Assembly (NCBI GenBank): GCA_951813295.1
Contig: CATOTI010000002.1
Span: forward strand, 2,800,522-2,864,521
Length of the DNA: 64,000 nucleotides
Reading direction: 5' to 3'
Origin: an uncultured Pseudomonadales bacterium
GTDB taxonomy: Bacteria; Pseudomonadota; Gammaproteobacteria; Pseudomonadales; Azotimanducaceae
The notes beneath the pieces are model-generated. The model was not told the DNA's origin. It worked only from the letters and a program-made list of their open reading frames with translations, and did not search any database. Below are positions 47,847 to 58,100 of the stretch, in pieces. How positions within the stretch are numbered: position 1 is the first letter of the stretch; each line of letters begins with the position of its first letter. A program made the translations under genes and the position numbers.

Positions 47847-49229
47847 TTGCCGGGCCGGGTGACATTCCCGCAACGGCTGAGCCTGCAGGCGCGGCTCGGG
47901 TTCGTTGCGGTCCTGGTTCTCGGGCTCTCGCTCGGTGTCGTCGGATTCGTGCTCGATCGCGTCTTCAGCAACACCGTTCTCGCGAGTGCTGAAGAACAAA
48001 TGCAGGCGGTTGCGTTCGGGCTCCTGAGCGGGGTCGAGGAGCGCGGCAGTGAGCTGGTCTTTCTGCGCGAACTGGCCGATCCGCGTTTGTCGCAACCCGA
48101 TTCGGAACTCTATGCGTTCGTGCTTCGAGCCGATGGTGAAATCCTGTGGCAGTCGCCGTCGTTGCTCGCCAGCCGCAATCCCGTGGCGTTGGGACGCCCC
48201 ATGATTCGAGTGCCACGCCCCGGTGAAATGGTCTTCAGCGAAGCAACCCAGGCGGTCGAAACCGATCCGCCGCGATTCGTCGTGGGCTTCACAGTGACGT
48301 GGGAGTCGATCGGCGGTGTCGAGACCACGATCTGGATCCTCGAGGATCAGCGTCGGTACATCGAGCAGATTCAACGTTTCCGGCTCAACATGGCCATTGG
48401 TCTCATGGGCGCGCTCCTGCTCTTCGTCTTCATTCTGATCCTCGCGCTGCGCTGGGGCCTGAATCCCGTACGACTCATGTCGCGGCGTGTATCGGCGCTG
48501 GAGGAAGGCGCGCGGCGCGATATCGGTGATGACTATCCGAGTGAGCTGACCGGGCTGGCGCGAAACCTGAATCGTTTCATCGACGGGGAGACGCAGAATC
48601 GAGAACGCTATCGCCGCGCGATGGCGGACCTGGCGCACAGCCTGAAGACGCCGCTCGCCGTGCTGCGCAACGCGCTTCGTGATGGTGTCGACAAGGCCTC
48701 GGAGGACGAAGGACTACTCGGTGAACAGCTCGATCGGATGGAGACGACGATCACTTATCAGCTCGCGCGTGCCGCGGCGGTGCGTAGTGTCATTCCTGAG
48801 GACGCCATCGAAGTGACCGCGATTAACGATCGGCTTGTTCGGGCTTTGTCACAGGCTTACCGGGACACGCCGATCGACGTAGAAGTCGTGCCGTCGCCGG
48901 CAAAAGCTCGGGTTGATGAACGTGATCTGATGGAAATCCTCGGCAACTTGATTGAAAACGCGTTCAAGTACACGCGCTCGAAAGTTCGGTGCTCAGCTCG
49001 GGCGACGGGGGATCGTTGTTTGATCAAGATCGAGGACGACGGCGAAGGGGTGCCGATGGACTTGCGTCAGGAGGTGTTGAAGCGCGGTGCACGGGCCGAT
49101 ACCGCCACCAACGGACAGGGCATCGGTCTGGCGGTCGTGGTCGAGCTGGTCTCGGCCTACGGCGGCAAGCTCGAGATCGGCGAGAGCGCGTTCGGCGGCG
49201 CCGCCGTCATGCTCGAATTGCCTGCTTGA
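47847..49229 (+). CDS. PhoQ-like sensor histidine kinase
   Basis: The 460 residues have a first transmembrane helix, a periplasmic sensor of about 140 residues, a second helix (AIGLMGALLLFVFILILALRWGL), HAMP-like region, H-box DLAHSLKTPLAVL with His264, N-box NLIENAFKYT, DDGEGVPMDLR and NGQGIGLAVVVELV. The TTG start is placed directly after the regulator's stop with no gap. The domain layout and the DLAHSLKTPLAVL box resemble PhoQ. Confidence 0.92.
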   Translation: MPGRVTFPQRLSLQARLGFVAVLVLGLSLGVVGFVLDRVFSNTVLASAEEQMQAVAFGLLSGVEERGSELVFLRELADPRLSQPDSELYAFVLRADGEILWQSPSLLASRNPVALGRPMIRVPRPGEMVFSEATQAVETDPPRFVVGFTVTWESIGGVETTIWILEDQRRYIEQIQRFRLNMAIGLMGALLLFVFILILALRWGLNPVRLMSRRVSALEEGARRDIGDDYPSELTGLARNLNRFIDGETQNRERYRRAMADLAHSLKTPLAVLRNALRDGVDKASEDEGLLGEQLDRMETTITYQLARAAAVRSVIPEDAIEVTAINDRLVRALSQAYRDTPIDVEVVPSPAKARVDERDLMEILGNLIENAFKYTRSKVRCSARATGDRCLIKIEDDGEGVPMDLRQEVLKRGARADTATNGQGIGLAVVVELVSAYGGKLEIGESAFGGAAVMLELPA

Positions 49230-49276
49230 GTGTCGTGCGTCGGATGGTCGCCGACGATGTAGTCGTCGGTCGACGT

Positions 49277-52195
49277 TCAGTCGGTGGCGACGAGCTTTTC
49301 GACGGCGTCGAAGAATCGATTGCGTAGCGCGGGATCGTCGCTCACGGGCGCGCCGCACCATCGTGCGAGGAGGTTCTTCGGGTCAGCCGGTTTGCGATCG
49401 ATGCGGCCGAGTTCGGCGTTGAGCTTCTCGACCTGTATCGACAGTCGCAATTGGCGATCGGCGTCGGGCGATTCGATTTCCGCGGCGATCTCCGCCTCGA
49501 TCGCGAGCGTTCGCGCATCTTCGTCGTTCGGGTTCCCGTCGATTCGCGGTCGGAACCAATGGGCGTGTTCGCCGGCATGATCTTCCCAGTCGTCGAGAGA
49601 CGGCACGAGTTCGGCATCGATGGCGCGAATCGTTTCGACGGTTAACGCTTGTTCCTGACGCTCCGCTTCGAGATGTTCGGCGATCATCGCCGCGTCAACC
49701 TGGTCGAACAGCGCGTCGAGGGACGTGCGAAGTTTGCGCGGAAGGCGATCAATTTCTTGGGCTTCTCTACGCAACGCGCGGATCGCTACCTCGTCGACCG
49801 GCTCGGCGGCCGCGCACGCGCGAATGCGTTTCGCGAGATCGTCAACGAGCGCCTCATTGGCTTTGAAATTCGCATCGCGTTCGGCGCGCAGGTTGGTACG
49901 GTCTTCGAAAACCGCGTCGCAGTGCACGCGGAAACGGGTGTACATCTTCTGATCGCGGTGCCGCGGGAGAGCCCCCGCGTTTTTCCATTCTGCCTGTAGG
50001 TCGACGATGGCGCGGGCCCGCTCATCGACCCGGTCATCCGATTCGGCGATCGCCTCGGCCCGGTCGATGATGTTCTGTTTTGCCGACTCGTGTGCCGCCC
50101 AATGGTTCTTCAGTGTTTCGTAAATCGTTTCAGTCGCGGCGTTGAAGGCGTGCTCGACCTCCCGACCGGCTTGTCGATCGACCGGATGGAAGCGGCGCCA
50201 TTCGGTGCGCGCCGTGCGCAAGACGCGTTCGATGTCGCGACAGTCGGAATCGCGCCAGTGCGGTCCCGCGATGTAGTCATCGAGGAGCCCGACGATTGAG
50301 AGGCGTTCGGTGAGGTTCTTCTGACGCCGCTCGGCGAGATCGCGGTAGTGCTTGCGACAAGCTTCGAAAGCTCGTTCGGCTGCTGCGTCGAAGCGATCCA
50401 TGAGCTCGCGGTCGCGCCCCTTGAGCGGGCCGAGCTCGTTCCACGCGCGCCGAAGCGACTTCACCGTGTCGGCTTGAGCCTGTACGTCGTGGGGCTCATC
50501 CGGTAGCGCTTCCATCGATTCGATGAGCTCGAGGCGTTTCGGTCCGACCGCGAAATCGCGCCAATCCCGTAACCGGCGCAGTCGCGCGGATGCATCGTTG
50601 AGCCGGATCGAGAGAGGTCTGGCGGCGCCGCCCGGAAGCCGGCTGATGGCGTCGCGCAGGCGGGGTTCGATTCGCGACGCTTGCTTGACGTTACCCTCTT
50701 CGAGGGCTTGATCGAGCGCGTCGAGATCGGTCCTCGTTCGCTCGGCCAGCGCTTCGGCTTCAGCCTCGAGCGCGGCACGTACTTCCTCCGCTTCGCTGAG
50801 AAAGGCTTCGAGTTCGGTGAGTAGTGCTGGTGTCGCCAGGTTCGACGGCCAGGCATATTTCTTGATCAGCTTGGTTGCACGTTTGGATCGCGAACGTGTC
50901 GCCGCCAAACGTTCACCGAGCGTGGGTTCGCTGGGCGCGGGTTCTGCCGCGGCTACCTCGGTGGGCGTGTCGCTCTCGCCCGTCGACGACGTGTCGGGCG
51001 CAGCGGGCGTGTCGGCCTCGGTTGCCGGATCATGACCGAGCAAGCGCTTCGCGTCGGTGGCCAGTTCGACCGATCGGCGAAATGCGCCAAGGGCGCTATC
51101 GATACGCTCGCTCAGTTCTCCGTCCCGTTGGCACGAGGCGAGACGTCCGGTGAATTCGTCCAACGCGTTGTCGCTGGGATCGGTGAGAGCGTCGACTTCG
51201 TTCGCAAGCGCTTCGAGGTCAGCGGCGGCCCGTTTGTCGGCGAGTTTGTCGGTCGGTTCCGCTGCCGTGTCGACAGTCAGTTGATCCGCCGGTCCGTCCG
51301 CCGGTCCGACCGCCTCATCTGTCGTGACGTTCGCCGATTCCCCGACGTCGTGTGCCGCGAGGGCGATGTCGGGTTGCACGTTTTCGTCGACTTCATCGGA
51401 CCCTTCGGGGTCCACTTCAGGCGGTGCTACGTGGCGCGGCGGGAAAGAAGCTTGCCACGCATCGATGGGTAACCCGTCCACGCCGAATTGGGAGAGGTGC
51501 TCGTTACAGGCGCGTGCGCGTTCGATGAGCCCCGCGAGACTCGTCTCGATCGACTGCCGCTTGCTCGTGTAGTGCGGGTCATCCGTAGCGAGCGCGCGGG
51601 CTGACGCGTCGGTCGTCTGGTAGGCGGCCTCGCAATCACGCGCTTGGGTTTGCGCTTCCTTGAGCAGCGTCAGGCGCGTTTTCGCGATTCGATTGACGGC
51701 CTTGTCGTGCCCTCGCGAGAGGTTTTCGAGCACCCGCAGTCGTTCGGGACTCCAGATCGTCTCGGCCATCGCTTTGCGCAACTGGACTCTTGGATGTCCG
51801 AGGACGGCCTGCGCGAGGTCGTTCGGGTTTTCGAACAGTGCGAGGGCGTTGGCGGCCGCCTCCGCGTCGTCGGCGCTCGCGATCGTCGCCGCGATGAGCA
51901 ACGGGTGCTGCCGGATCACGGCGCCGGGCGGCGCTACTTCGCCGATGCGCGCGATGATCTCGTTCTTGAGCGGCCAGACGAGAAAATCGTCCTCGTTCAG
52001 ACAGGTCTCGAGGAAGGCAAGGTCACTGATCCGGGCGAGTGCTTCGCGCTGGAGCGCCGGATCGGCGTCGTCCTTGAAAACCCGTGTCAGGACAGTTTGA
52101 TCATCGACCTCTTCGAGCGCACGCCGCCGGACGGTGGGATCGGTATCGTCGAGACGCGGACGTCGACGAAATAGCGCTCGGAGCTTTTGCAACAT
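49277..52195 (-). CDS. Large DUF349 coiled-coil protein
   Basis: The 972 residues begin with a HEAT-like helical part (RRRALEEVDDQTVLTRVFKDDADPALQREALARI), then an acidic linker rich in Asp, Thr and Ala (about 270-420), then several DUF349 units such as LRRAWNELGPLKGRDRELMDRFDAAAERAFEACRKHY and DLQAEWKNAGALPRHRDQKMYTRFRVHCDAVF. The family is widespread in proteobacteria; its molecular role is not established. It is an isolated gene convergent with the kinase. Confidence 0.85.
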   Translation of the reverse strand: MLQKLRALFRRRPRLDDTDPTVRRRALEEVDDQTVLTRVFKDDADPALQREALARISDLAFLETCLNEDDFLVWPLKNEIIARIGEVAPPGAVIRQHPLLIAATIASADDAEAAANALALFENPNDLAQAVLGHPRVQLRKAMAETIWSPERLRVLENLSRGHDKAVNRIAKTRLTLLKEAQTQARDCEAAYQTTDASARALATDDPHYTSKRQSIETSLAGLIERARACNEHLSQFGVDGLPIDAWQASFPPRHVAPPEVDPEGSDEVDENVQPDIALAAHDVGESANVTTDEAVGPADGPADQLTVDTAAEPTDKLADKRAAADLEALANEVDALTDPSDNALDEFTGRLASCQRDGELSERIDSALGAFRRSVELATDAKRLLGHDPATEADTPAAPDTSSTGESDTPTEVAAAEPAPSEPTLGERLAATRSRSKRATKLIKKYAWPSNLATPALLTELEAFLSEAEEVRAALEAEAEALAERTRTDLDALDQALEEGNVKQASRIEPRLRDAISRLPGGAARPLSIRLNDASARLRRLRDWRDFAVGPKRLELIESMEALPDEPHDVQAQADTVKSLRRAWNELGPLKGRDRELMDRFDAAAERAFEACRKHYRDLAERRQKNLTERLSIVGLLDDYIAGPHWRDSDCRDIERVLRTARTEWRRFHPVDRQAGREVEHAFNAATETIYETLKNHWAAHESAKQNIIDRAEAIAESDDRVDERARAIVDLQAEWKNAGALPRHRDQKMYTRFRVHCDAVFEDRTNLRAERDANFKANEALVDDLAKRIRACAAAEPVDEVAIRALRREAQEIDRLPRKLRTSLDALFDQVDAAMIAEHLEAERQEQALTVETIRAIDAELVPSLDDWEDHAGEHAHWFRPRIDGNPNDEDARTLAIEAEIAAEIESPDADRQLRLSIQVEKLNAELGRIDRKPADPKNLLARWCGAPVSDDPALRNRFFDAVEKLVATD

Positions 52196-52225
52196 GTGCT
52201 GGGTCGGTCGAAGTCCGCGACGGAT

Positions 52226-52465
52226 CTAGAGTGCGTTATGCGACCCGTCGCAGAGGGGCGAGTTGCCGGTCCGTTTACAGCCGCAGAAAAAGACGGCCCG
52301 ACTCGACTCAGCGTCGTAGCGAATTGGGGTGAACTCGGTGTCTTGATGAGAGCCGTCGCAGAACGGCTGGTTGGAGCTCTTTCCGCAGGCGCACCAGAAG
52401 TATCGTTCGCCTGCTTCGACGTCGACGCGATAGGGTTCTTTTTGTGCAATCTCTGGCTCTGCCAC
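52226..52465 (-). CDS. Two-CDGSH-motif iron-sulfur protein
   Basis: The 79-residue product carries two CDGSH-type [2Fe-2S] sites, CACGKSSNQPFCDGSH and CGCKRTGNSPLCDGSH, each with the three-Cys-one-His ligand set, as in mitochondrial CISD3 and its bacterial relatives. GTG 52465 gives the family-like start AEPEIAQKEPYRVDVEAGERYFW and has GAGG 5 bp upstream; TTG 52498 would add 11 residues without family similarity. Such proteins probably act in electron transfer or cluster handling. Confidence 0.9.
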   Translation of the reverse strand: MAEPEIAQKEPYRVDVEAGERYFWCACGKSSNQPFCDGSHQDTEFTPIRYDAESSRAVFFCGCKRTGNSPLCDGSHNAL

Positions 52466-52657
52466 GTCGTCCTCAGGTCGTGATTCAAGGGGCGGCAACT
52501 TTAACCTGAAAAGGAAACGTGGACGTAGCGCGAAGTTCTACAAATGGACGCGTGACGGCGCTTTTTCGCACACGGGCGGGCCATCGCGCGACCGGCACGA
52601 ACCGGTGACGTCCGAGCATGTGATAATCGAGGCCTTCGCGATTCAGAGGATGGCCAC

Positions 52658-53560
52658 GTGGCACGATGGGACAAAGGGGCAAGTTCGGAGATCCCGGACT
52701 GGTTTTGGGCGGCCGTCGAGACCGAGTCGCAGGAGCACACCGTCGAGGTCGCCGACTGCGATGTGTTCTTCAAGACCTGGGGAGATCCCTCTAAAGCGCC
52801 GATGCTGCTCATCCACGGGATGAATGCGCATTGCCGATGGTGGGATTTCATCGCCCCTCAGTTGACGGACGAGTACTACATCGCGGCGATGGATCTCACC
52901 GGCATGGGTGATTCCGACTACCGCTACGAATATGACGCCGAAACCTACGGTCTCGAGATCGTTGGTGTCTGTGATGCGGCAGGGTTGTCCAACGACGTCG
53001 TCGTCGTTGGCCACAGTTTCGGCGGCATGATGTCGGCGAAAGCGGCGACGGTTCATCAGGGCCGGTTTGGTAGCCTCATCCTCGTCGACTCCGGCATCCG
53101 CCACCCGGACGAACCGGAACCCGACCGCCCCGGGATGGGTGGCCAGCGTGCGAAGGTCTACCCCAGCCGTGCCGACGGCGAATCACGGTTCCGCCTCTAT
53201 CCGCCGCAACCGTGTGAAAACGACTACGTCATGAAGTACATCGCCAAGCAGTCGCTGATGCCCGTCGATGGCGGCGGTTTTGCCTGGAAATTCGACGAGG
53301 ATCTACCGACCTCGCTCAAGGGCGGCGAACGCCAGCCCGAGGACTATTCCGGACTCAAACTACCGGTCGGCCTCATCTACGGCGAGGACAGCGAGCTCTT
53401 CTCCGGTCCGATGCTCGAATACATGCTCGAACTCATTCCGTCCGAGGTGCCCGTGAAGGGTATCGAGCATGCTCAACACCACGTTTTTCTCGACCAGCCG
53501 CTCGATTTCGTCGCGGCGCTGCGTGACATGGCCGCCGAGCTACGAGGACGAACCGGGTAA
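52658..53560 (+). CDS. Alpha/beta hydrolase family protein
   Basis: The 300-residue protein has LIHGMNAHCRWW (oxyanion hole), the nucleophile elbow VVGHSFGGM with the catalytic Ser, an acidic residue in LIYGEDSEL, and the catalytic His in EHAQHHVFLDQPL. No signal peptide, so cytosolic. The GTG start gives MARWDKGASSEIPDWFW; substrate cannot be inferred. Two hairpins follow the stop. Confidence 0.87.
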   Translation: MARWDKGASSEIPDWFWAAVETESQEHTVEVADCDVFFKTWGDPSKAPMLLIHGMNAHCRWWDFIAPQLTDEYYIAAMDLTGMGDSDYRYEYDAETYGLEIVGVCDAAGLSNDVVVVGHSFGGMMSAKAATVHQGRFGSLILVDSGIRHPDEPEPDRPGMGGQRAKVYPSRADGESRFRLYPPQPCENDYVMKYIAKQSLMPVDGGGFAWKFDEDLPTSLKGGERQPEDYSGLKLPVGLIYGEDSELFSGPMLEYMLELIPSEVPVKGIEHAQHHVFLDQPLDFVAALRDMAAELRGRTG

Positions 53561-53572
53561 CGACCTGGCATG

Positions 53573-53591
53573 TGCGCGGTAAGCCCGCGCA
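53573..53591 (+). terminator. Hairpin after the hydrolase gene
   Basis: TGCGCGG, loop TAAGC, CCGCGCA, 12 bp after the hydrolase stop. Outer bases GCA/TGC can extend the stem past a small bulge. No T-run follows, so it may act together with the next hairpin. Confidence 0.45.
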
Positions 53592-53610
53592 TGCAGCGAA
53601 CGAGAAGGCT

Positions 53611-53640
53611 TTAGGGGCGCGGCGGTCGCGGCGCCCCTAA
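53611..53640. terminator. Terminator hairpin between convergent hydrolase and nrdB
   Basis: TTAGGGGCGC, loop GGCGGTCGCG, GCGCCCCTAA: a perfect 10-bp stem located 4 bp before the nrdB stop codon on the minus strand and 51 bp after the hydrolase stop. It can work in both directions. Confidence 0.65.
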
Positions 53641-53644
53641 TAAA

Positions 53645-55045
53645 TCAGTCCCAGCTGAGCGCGCCGCCCGTCTGATACTCCGTCACGCGAGTCTCGAAGA
53701 AGTTTTTCTCTTTCTTGAGATCCATGATTTCCGACATCCACGGAAACGGATTCTTGACGTTCGGGAAGTGCTCCGGAAGACCGATCTGGGCAAGCCGTCG
53801 ATTCGCAATGAACTGCAGATACTCGGCCATCATGTTGGCGTTCATGCCCAATAATCCCCGCGGCATCGTGTCCTGGGCGTATTGCGTCTCGAGTTCGGTG
53901 CCTTCGAGGATCATCTGCGTTGCGAGAGCCTGCATCGAGTCGTCCCAGAGCTGGGGGTTCTCGAGCTTGATCTGATTGATGACGTCGATGCCGAAATTCA
54001 CGTGCATCGATTCATCGCGAAGGATGTATTGGAACTGCTCGGACGTGCCCGTCATCTTGTTGCGGCGACCCATCGACAGGATCTGAGTGAAACCGCAGTA
54101 GAAGAAGATGCCCTCGAGCACGCAGTAGTAGGCGATGAGGTTCTTCAGGATCGCTCGGTCGCCATCGTCCGTACCGGTGGTAAACGTCGGATCCGAGATC
54201 TCGCGGGTGTACTTGAGGGCCCACGACGCCTTCGCGGCGACGACTGGGACTTCGTGGTACATGTTGAAGATCTCGCCTTCGTCCATACCGAGCGATTCGA
54301 TGCAGTACTGGTAGGCGTGCGTGTGGATCGCCTCCTCGAAAGCCTGGCGTAGCAGGTACTGACGACACTCGGGGTTGGTGATGAGCCGGTAGATCGCCAG
54401 GACGAGGTTGTTGGCGACCAGCGAATCCGCCGTCGAGAAGAAACCGAGGCTGCGCTTGACGACGACACGCTCATCGGCGGTCAAGCCGTCTTCGGATTTC
54501 CACAGGGCCACATCGGCGGTCATGTTGACCTCTTGCGGCATCCAGTGATTCGCGCACCCGTCGAGATACTTCTGCCAAGCCCAATCGTATTTGAAGGGAA
54601 CGAGCTGGTTGAGATCCGCGCGGCAGTTGATCATGCGTTTCTGATCAACGGTCACGCGCTCGCCGCCGGACGGCGTATCCGGCGCGATTGGGAGGACTTC
54701 CGGTGCGGGGTGTGGCGCCGGTTCAGATGTCGGGAACTCTTGCTCGAGCGCCCGGGCTACGACGGCGGGTTGAACGCGCGGTGCGAGTTCTGCCGTTTGC
54801 GCCGCTCCTTGCGCCGCTCCTTGCGCCGCTCCTTGCGCCGCCAGTGCCGGGGTCGGCGGCCGTGCGCTCGGCGCGATGCCGTTTGGCTCGGCGGGCGTTC
54901 CGAGGGGGGTATCTATCGCGGGCAGCGCCTGCGCCCGTTCGATCGGCGGTGGTGCTGAAGGCCCGAGATCCGTCGCGGCCATCATCCGTGCGCCGGTGGG
55001 TGCGGTGGGCGGTACGTCTTCGTTGTAGTCGTCCCAAGTCAGCAT
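53645..55045 (-). CDS. nrdB: Class Ia ribonucleotide reductase small subunit NrdB, N-terminally extended
   Basis: NrdB holds the diiron-tyrosyl radical used by NrdA to reduce ribonucleotides. The catalytic part starts near residue 145 ([30 protein letters not shown]) and carries iron and radical motifs: [26 protein letters not shown] with the likely radical Tyr, [11 protein letters not shown] and [13 protein letters not shown]. The C-terminus GGALSWD binds NrdA. The first 145 residues are a low-complexity Pro/Ala extension with [15 protein letters not shown] at 69-83. AGGAAG precedes ATG 55045. It lies 103 bp after nrdA. Confidence 0.95.
   Translation of the reverse strand: MLTWDDYNEDVPPTAPTGARMMAATDLGPSAPPPIERAQALPAIDTPLGTPAEPNGIAPSARPPTPALAAQGAAQGAAQGAAQTAELAPRVQPAVVARALEQEFPTSEPAPHPAPEVLPIAPDTPSGGERVTVDQKRMINCRADLNQLVPFKYDWAWQKYLDGCANHWMPQEVNMTADVALWKSEDGLTADERVVVKRSLGFFSTADSLVANNLVLAIYRLITNPECRQYLLRQAFEEAIHTHAYQYCIESLGMDEGEIFNMYHEVPVVAAKASWALKYTREISDPTFTTGTDDGDRAILKNLIAYYCVLEGIFFYCGFTQILSMGRRNKMTGTSEQFQYILRDESMHVNFGIDVINQIKLENPQLWDDSMQALATQMILEGTELETQYAQDTMPRGLLGMNANMMAEYLQFIANRRLAQIGLPEHFPNVKNPFPWMSEIMDLKKEKNFFETRVTEYQTGGALSWD
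54797..54841 (-). repeat. 12-bp tandem repeat inside nrdB
   Basis: Three perfect copies and one partial copy of TTGCGCCGCTCC (plus-strand reading) encode Gly-Ala-Ala-Gln units in the NrdB extension. The unit length is a multiple of three, so copy-number change keeps the frame. Confidence 0.9.
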
Positions 55046-55148
55046 CTTGTCTTCCTAGAGTCTTTTCGTTTCCGTCTTTTGTTGCTGTCTATTCGTCTGG
55101 CTTCGAGGTTCGTGTGCGCCGATGCCTTCAATGCCGCATCGACGTCAC

Positions 55149-58100
55149 TTACTGGCAGGCCTCGCAATCGGGATCGTCGATCGAGCACGCGAGCGGCACA
55201 TCCGCAGGCGCACCCAGATCGGGTGCGACGATCGGGTCAGGTGCTACCTGTGCGGCTTCTTGCGCCGCTCCCTGCGCCGCTCCGTGCGACGCTCCGTGCG
55301 CATTCTGAGGTGCCGTTGCGGCCATGGTTGGGGTGGCCGTTGCGACCACGGGTCCAGGCGCCAATGCGCCTGACATCGCGCTTTCCCCGCCGGGCCCGTT
55401 AGCTGCGACGCCCGCCCCCGGCGTCGTCGATCCGACGGCATTCAGCGTGCCTTTGTCGAGCGTCGATTTTTCGGTGGATGTCGCACTCAAGGCACGTAAG
55501 TAGTAGGTCGTCTTGAGCCCGCGCAACCACGCCATTCGATAGGTGATATCGAGTTTTCGGCCGGACGCGTTGGCGATATAGAGGTTCAACGACTGTGCCT
55601 GATCGATCCACTTCTGACGTCGTGACGCGGCGTCGACGAGCCAGCGGGGTTCGACTTCGAAAGCGGTGGCGTACAGCTCTTTGAGGTCTACCGGTACTCG
55701 ATCGATCGCCGCAAGGCTGCCGTCGTAGTACTTGAGATCGTTGACCATCACCGTGTCCCAGAGATCGAGGCGCTTGAGGTCGCGCACCATGTAGGGATTC
55801 ACGACCGTGAATTCCCCGGACAGGTTCGATTTCACATAAAGGTTCTGATAGGTCGGTTCGATCGATTGCGACACGCCGGTGATGTTCGCGATTGTCGCGG
55901 TCGGCGCGATCGCCATGACATTCGAGTTCCGCATGCCACTGGTCTGCACCTTGGCCCGGAGCTTGTCCCAGTTGAGCGAGCGTTGCGTATCGACTTCGAG
56001 ATAGTCGGAGCCGCGGTGCTCGGCGAGGAGTTCGAGCGAGTCGATCGGCAGGATTCCGCGGCTCCACAAGGAGCCTTCGTAGCTCGGGTAGCTGCCGCGT
56101 TCCTTGGCGAGTTTCGACGACGCTTCGATCGCGTAGTACGACAGCGCTTCCATCGACTGGTCGGCAAAATCGACCGCCGCATCCGATCCGTACGGCACAC
56201 CCAGCCGATAGAGCGCATCTTGGAAACCCATGATGCCGAGACCGACGGGACGATGACGCATGTTCGACGTCCGCGCCTGCGGCACGGCGTAGTAGTTGAT
56301 GTCGATGACGTTATCGAGCATGCGCACGGCGACCTTGACGGTCTTCTTGAGTTTCTTGGTGTCGAGTCGACCGTCGACGATGTGCTGGGCGAGATTGACC
56401 GAACCCAGATTGCAGACCGCGATTTCCTCGGCCGACGTGTTGAGCGTGATTTCCGTGCAGAGATTGGATGAATGCACGACGCCGACGTGTTGTTGCGGGC
56501 TGCGGGTATTGCAGGTGTCTTTGAACGTGATCCAGGGATGCCCTGTTTCGAAGAGCATCGAGAGCATCTTCCGCCAGAGGTCCTGCGCCTTGACGCGGCG
56601 AAACAGCGCGAGCTCACCGGTCTGTGTCTGTCGCTCGTATTCGCGGTAACGCGCCTCGAAAGCGGAGCCGTAGAGATCGTGCAGGTCGGCGACGTCGTTG
56701 GGGGAGAAGAGCGTCCACTCGGCGTCGTCGAAAACCCGCTTCATGAAGAGATCCGGCACCCAGTTGGCCGTATTCATGTCGTGTGTCCGCCGCCGGTCGT
56801 CGCCGGTGTTCTTGCGGAGTTCGAGGAACTCTTCGATATCGAGATGCCAGGTCTCGAGATAGGCGCAGACCGCGCCCTTGCGCTTACCGCCCTGGTTCAC
56901 CGCGACGGCCGTGTCGTTGACGACCTTGAGGAAGGGCACGACGCCCTGCGACTTGCCGTTCGTGCCCTTGATATATGCGCCGAGGGCTCGCACGGGCGTC
57001 CAGTCGTTGCCGAGACCACCCGCCCACTTCGATAGCAACGCGTTGTCGCGGATGGCGCTGTAGATACCGTCGAGATCGTCCGAGATCGTCGTCAGAAAGC
57101 ACGACGAGAGCTGCGAGCGCAGCGTGCCGGCGTTGAAGAGCGTCGGTGTCGAACTCATGTAATCGAACGACGAAAGCAGCCCGTAAAACTCGATCGCCCG
57201 TGCGTTCGGATCGTCTTCCTGAATCGACAGACCCATCGCCACGCGCATGAAGAAGACTTGCGGCAATTCGAAGCGGATGTCGTTCGAGTGGATGAAGTAG
57301 CGGTCGTACAGCGTCTGTAGACCGAGATAGTTGAAATTGAGGTCCCGCTCGGGCAACAGCGCGTTACCCAGCCGATCGAGGTCGAACCGCTTGAGTTCCG
57401 GCGCGATCAGTTCGAGTTCGACGCCGCGTTCGATGAACGCTCGGAACGCCCTGGCATAAACGACGGACATCTCCGATTGCGTCGCCTGGACGTCGGCGCC
57501 GAGGTGGGCGTTCGTCTCCACGTCGAGGAACGTCAACGCTTCGGTGCGGAGCTGATCGAGCAGCAGCCGTGCCGTGACGTAGGTGTAATTCGGTTCCTCT
57601 TCGACCAACGTTCGCGCGGTCATGATCAGACTCGTGCCGACGTCTTCGATCGAAATGCCGTCGTAGAGATTGGCGATCGCTTCTTCGAGAACACGTTCGG
57701 GTGAAACGTCCGACAGGCCGTCGCAGGCTTCGCCGACGAGCGTCTGCAACCGCCCGAGATCGAGTGGCTGACGCTCCCCGAGCCGATCGACGACTGCGAT
57801 CGACGAATCCGACGCGGCTTCTTCGACGGCCGTGTTCTGTGCCCGCACGCGCGCTCGCTCTTCGCGATAGAGCACGTAGTCGCGCGCGACACGATGTTCA
57901 CCGCTGCGCATGAGCGCGAGTTCGACCTGGTCCTGGATGTCTTCGATGTGGATCGTGCCGCCCGACGGGAGCCGGCGCGAGAACGTGCCGGAGACCATGG
58001 TCGTGAGTTCGGCAATGCGTTCGCGAATGCGCGACGACGCAGCCGCCGTGCCGCCCTCTACCGCGAGAAACGCCTTGGCGAGCGCGACTTGAATCTTGTC

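Noticed and set aside
54797..54841. CRISPR-like repeat array
   Set aside because: The repeats are contiguous 12-bp units inside a coding frame, with no spacers and no cas genes.
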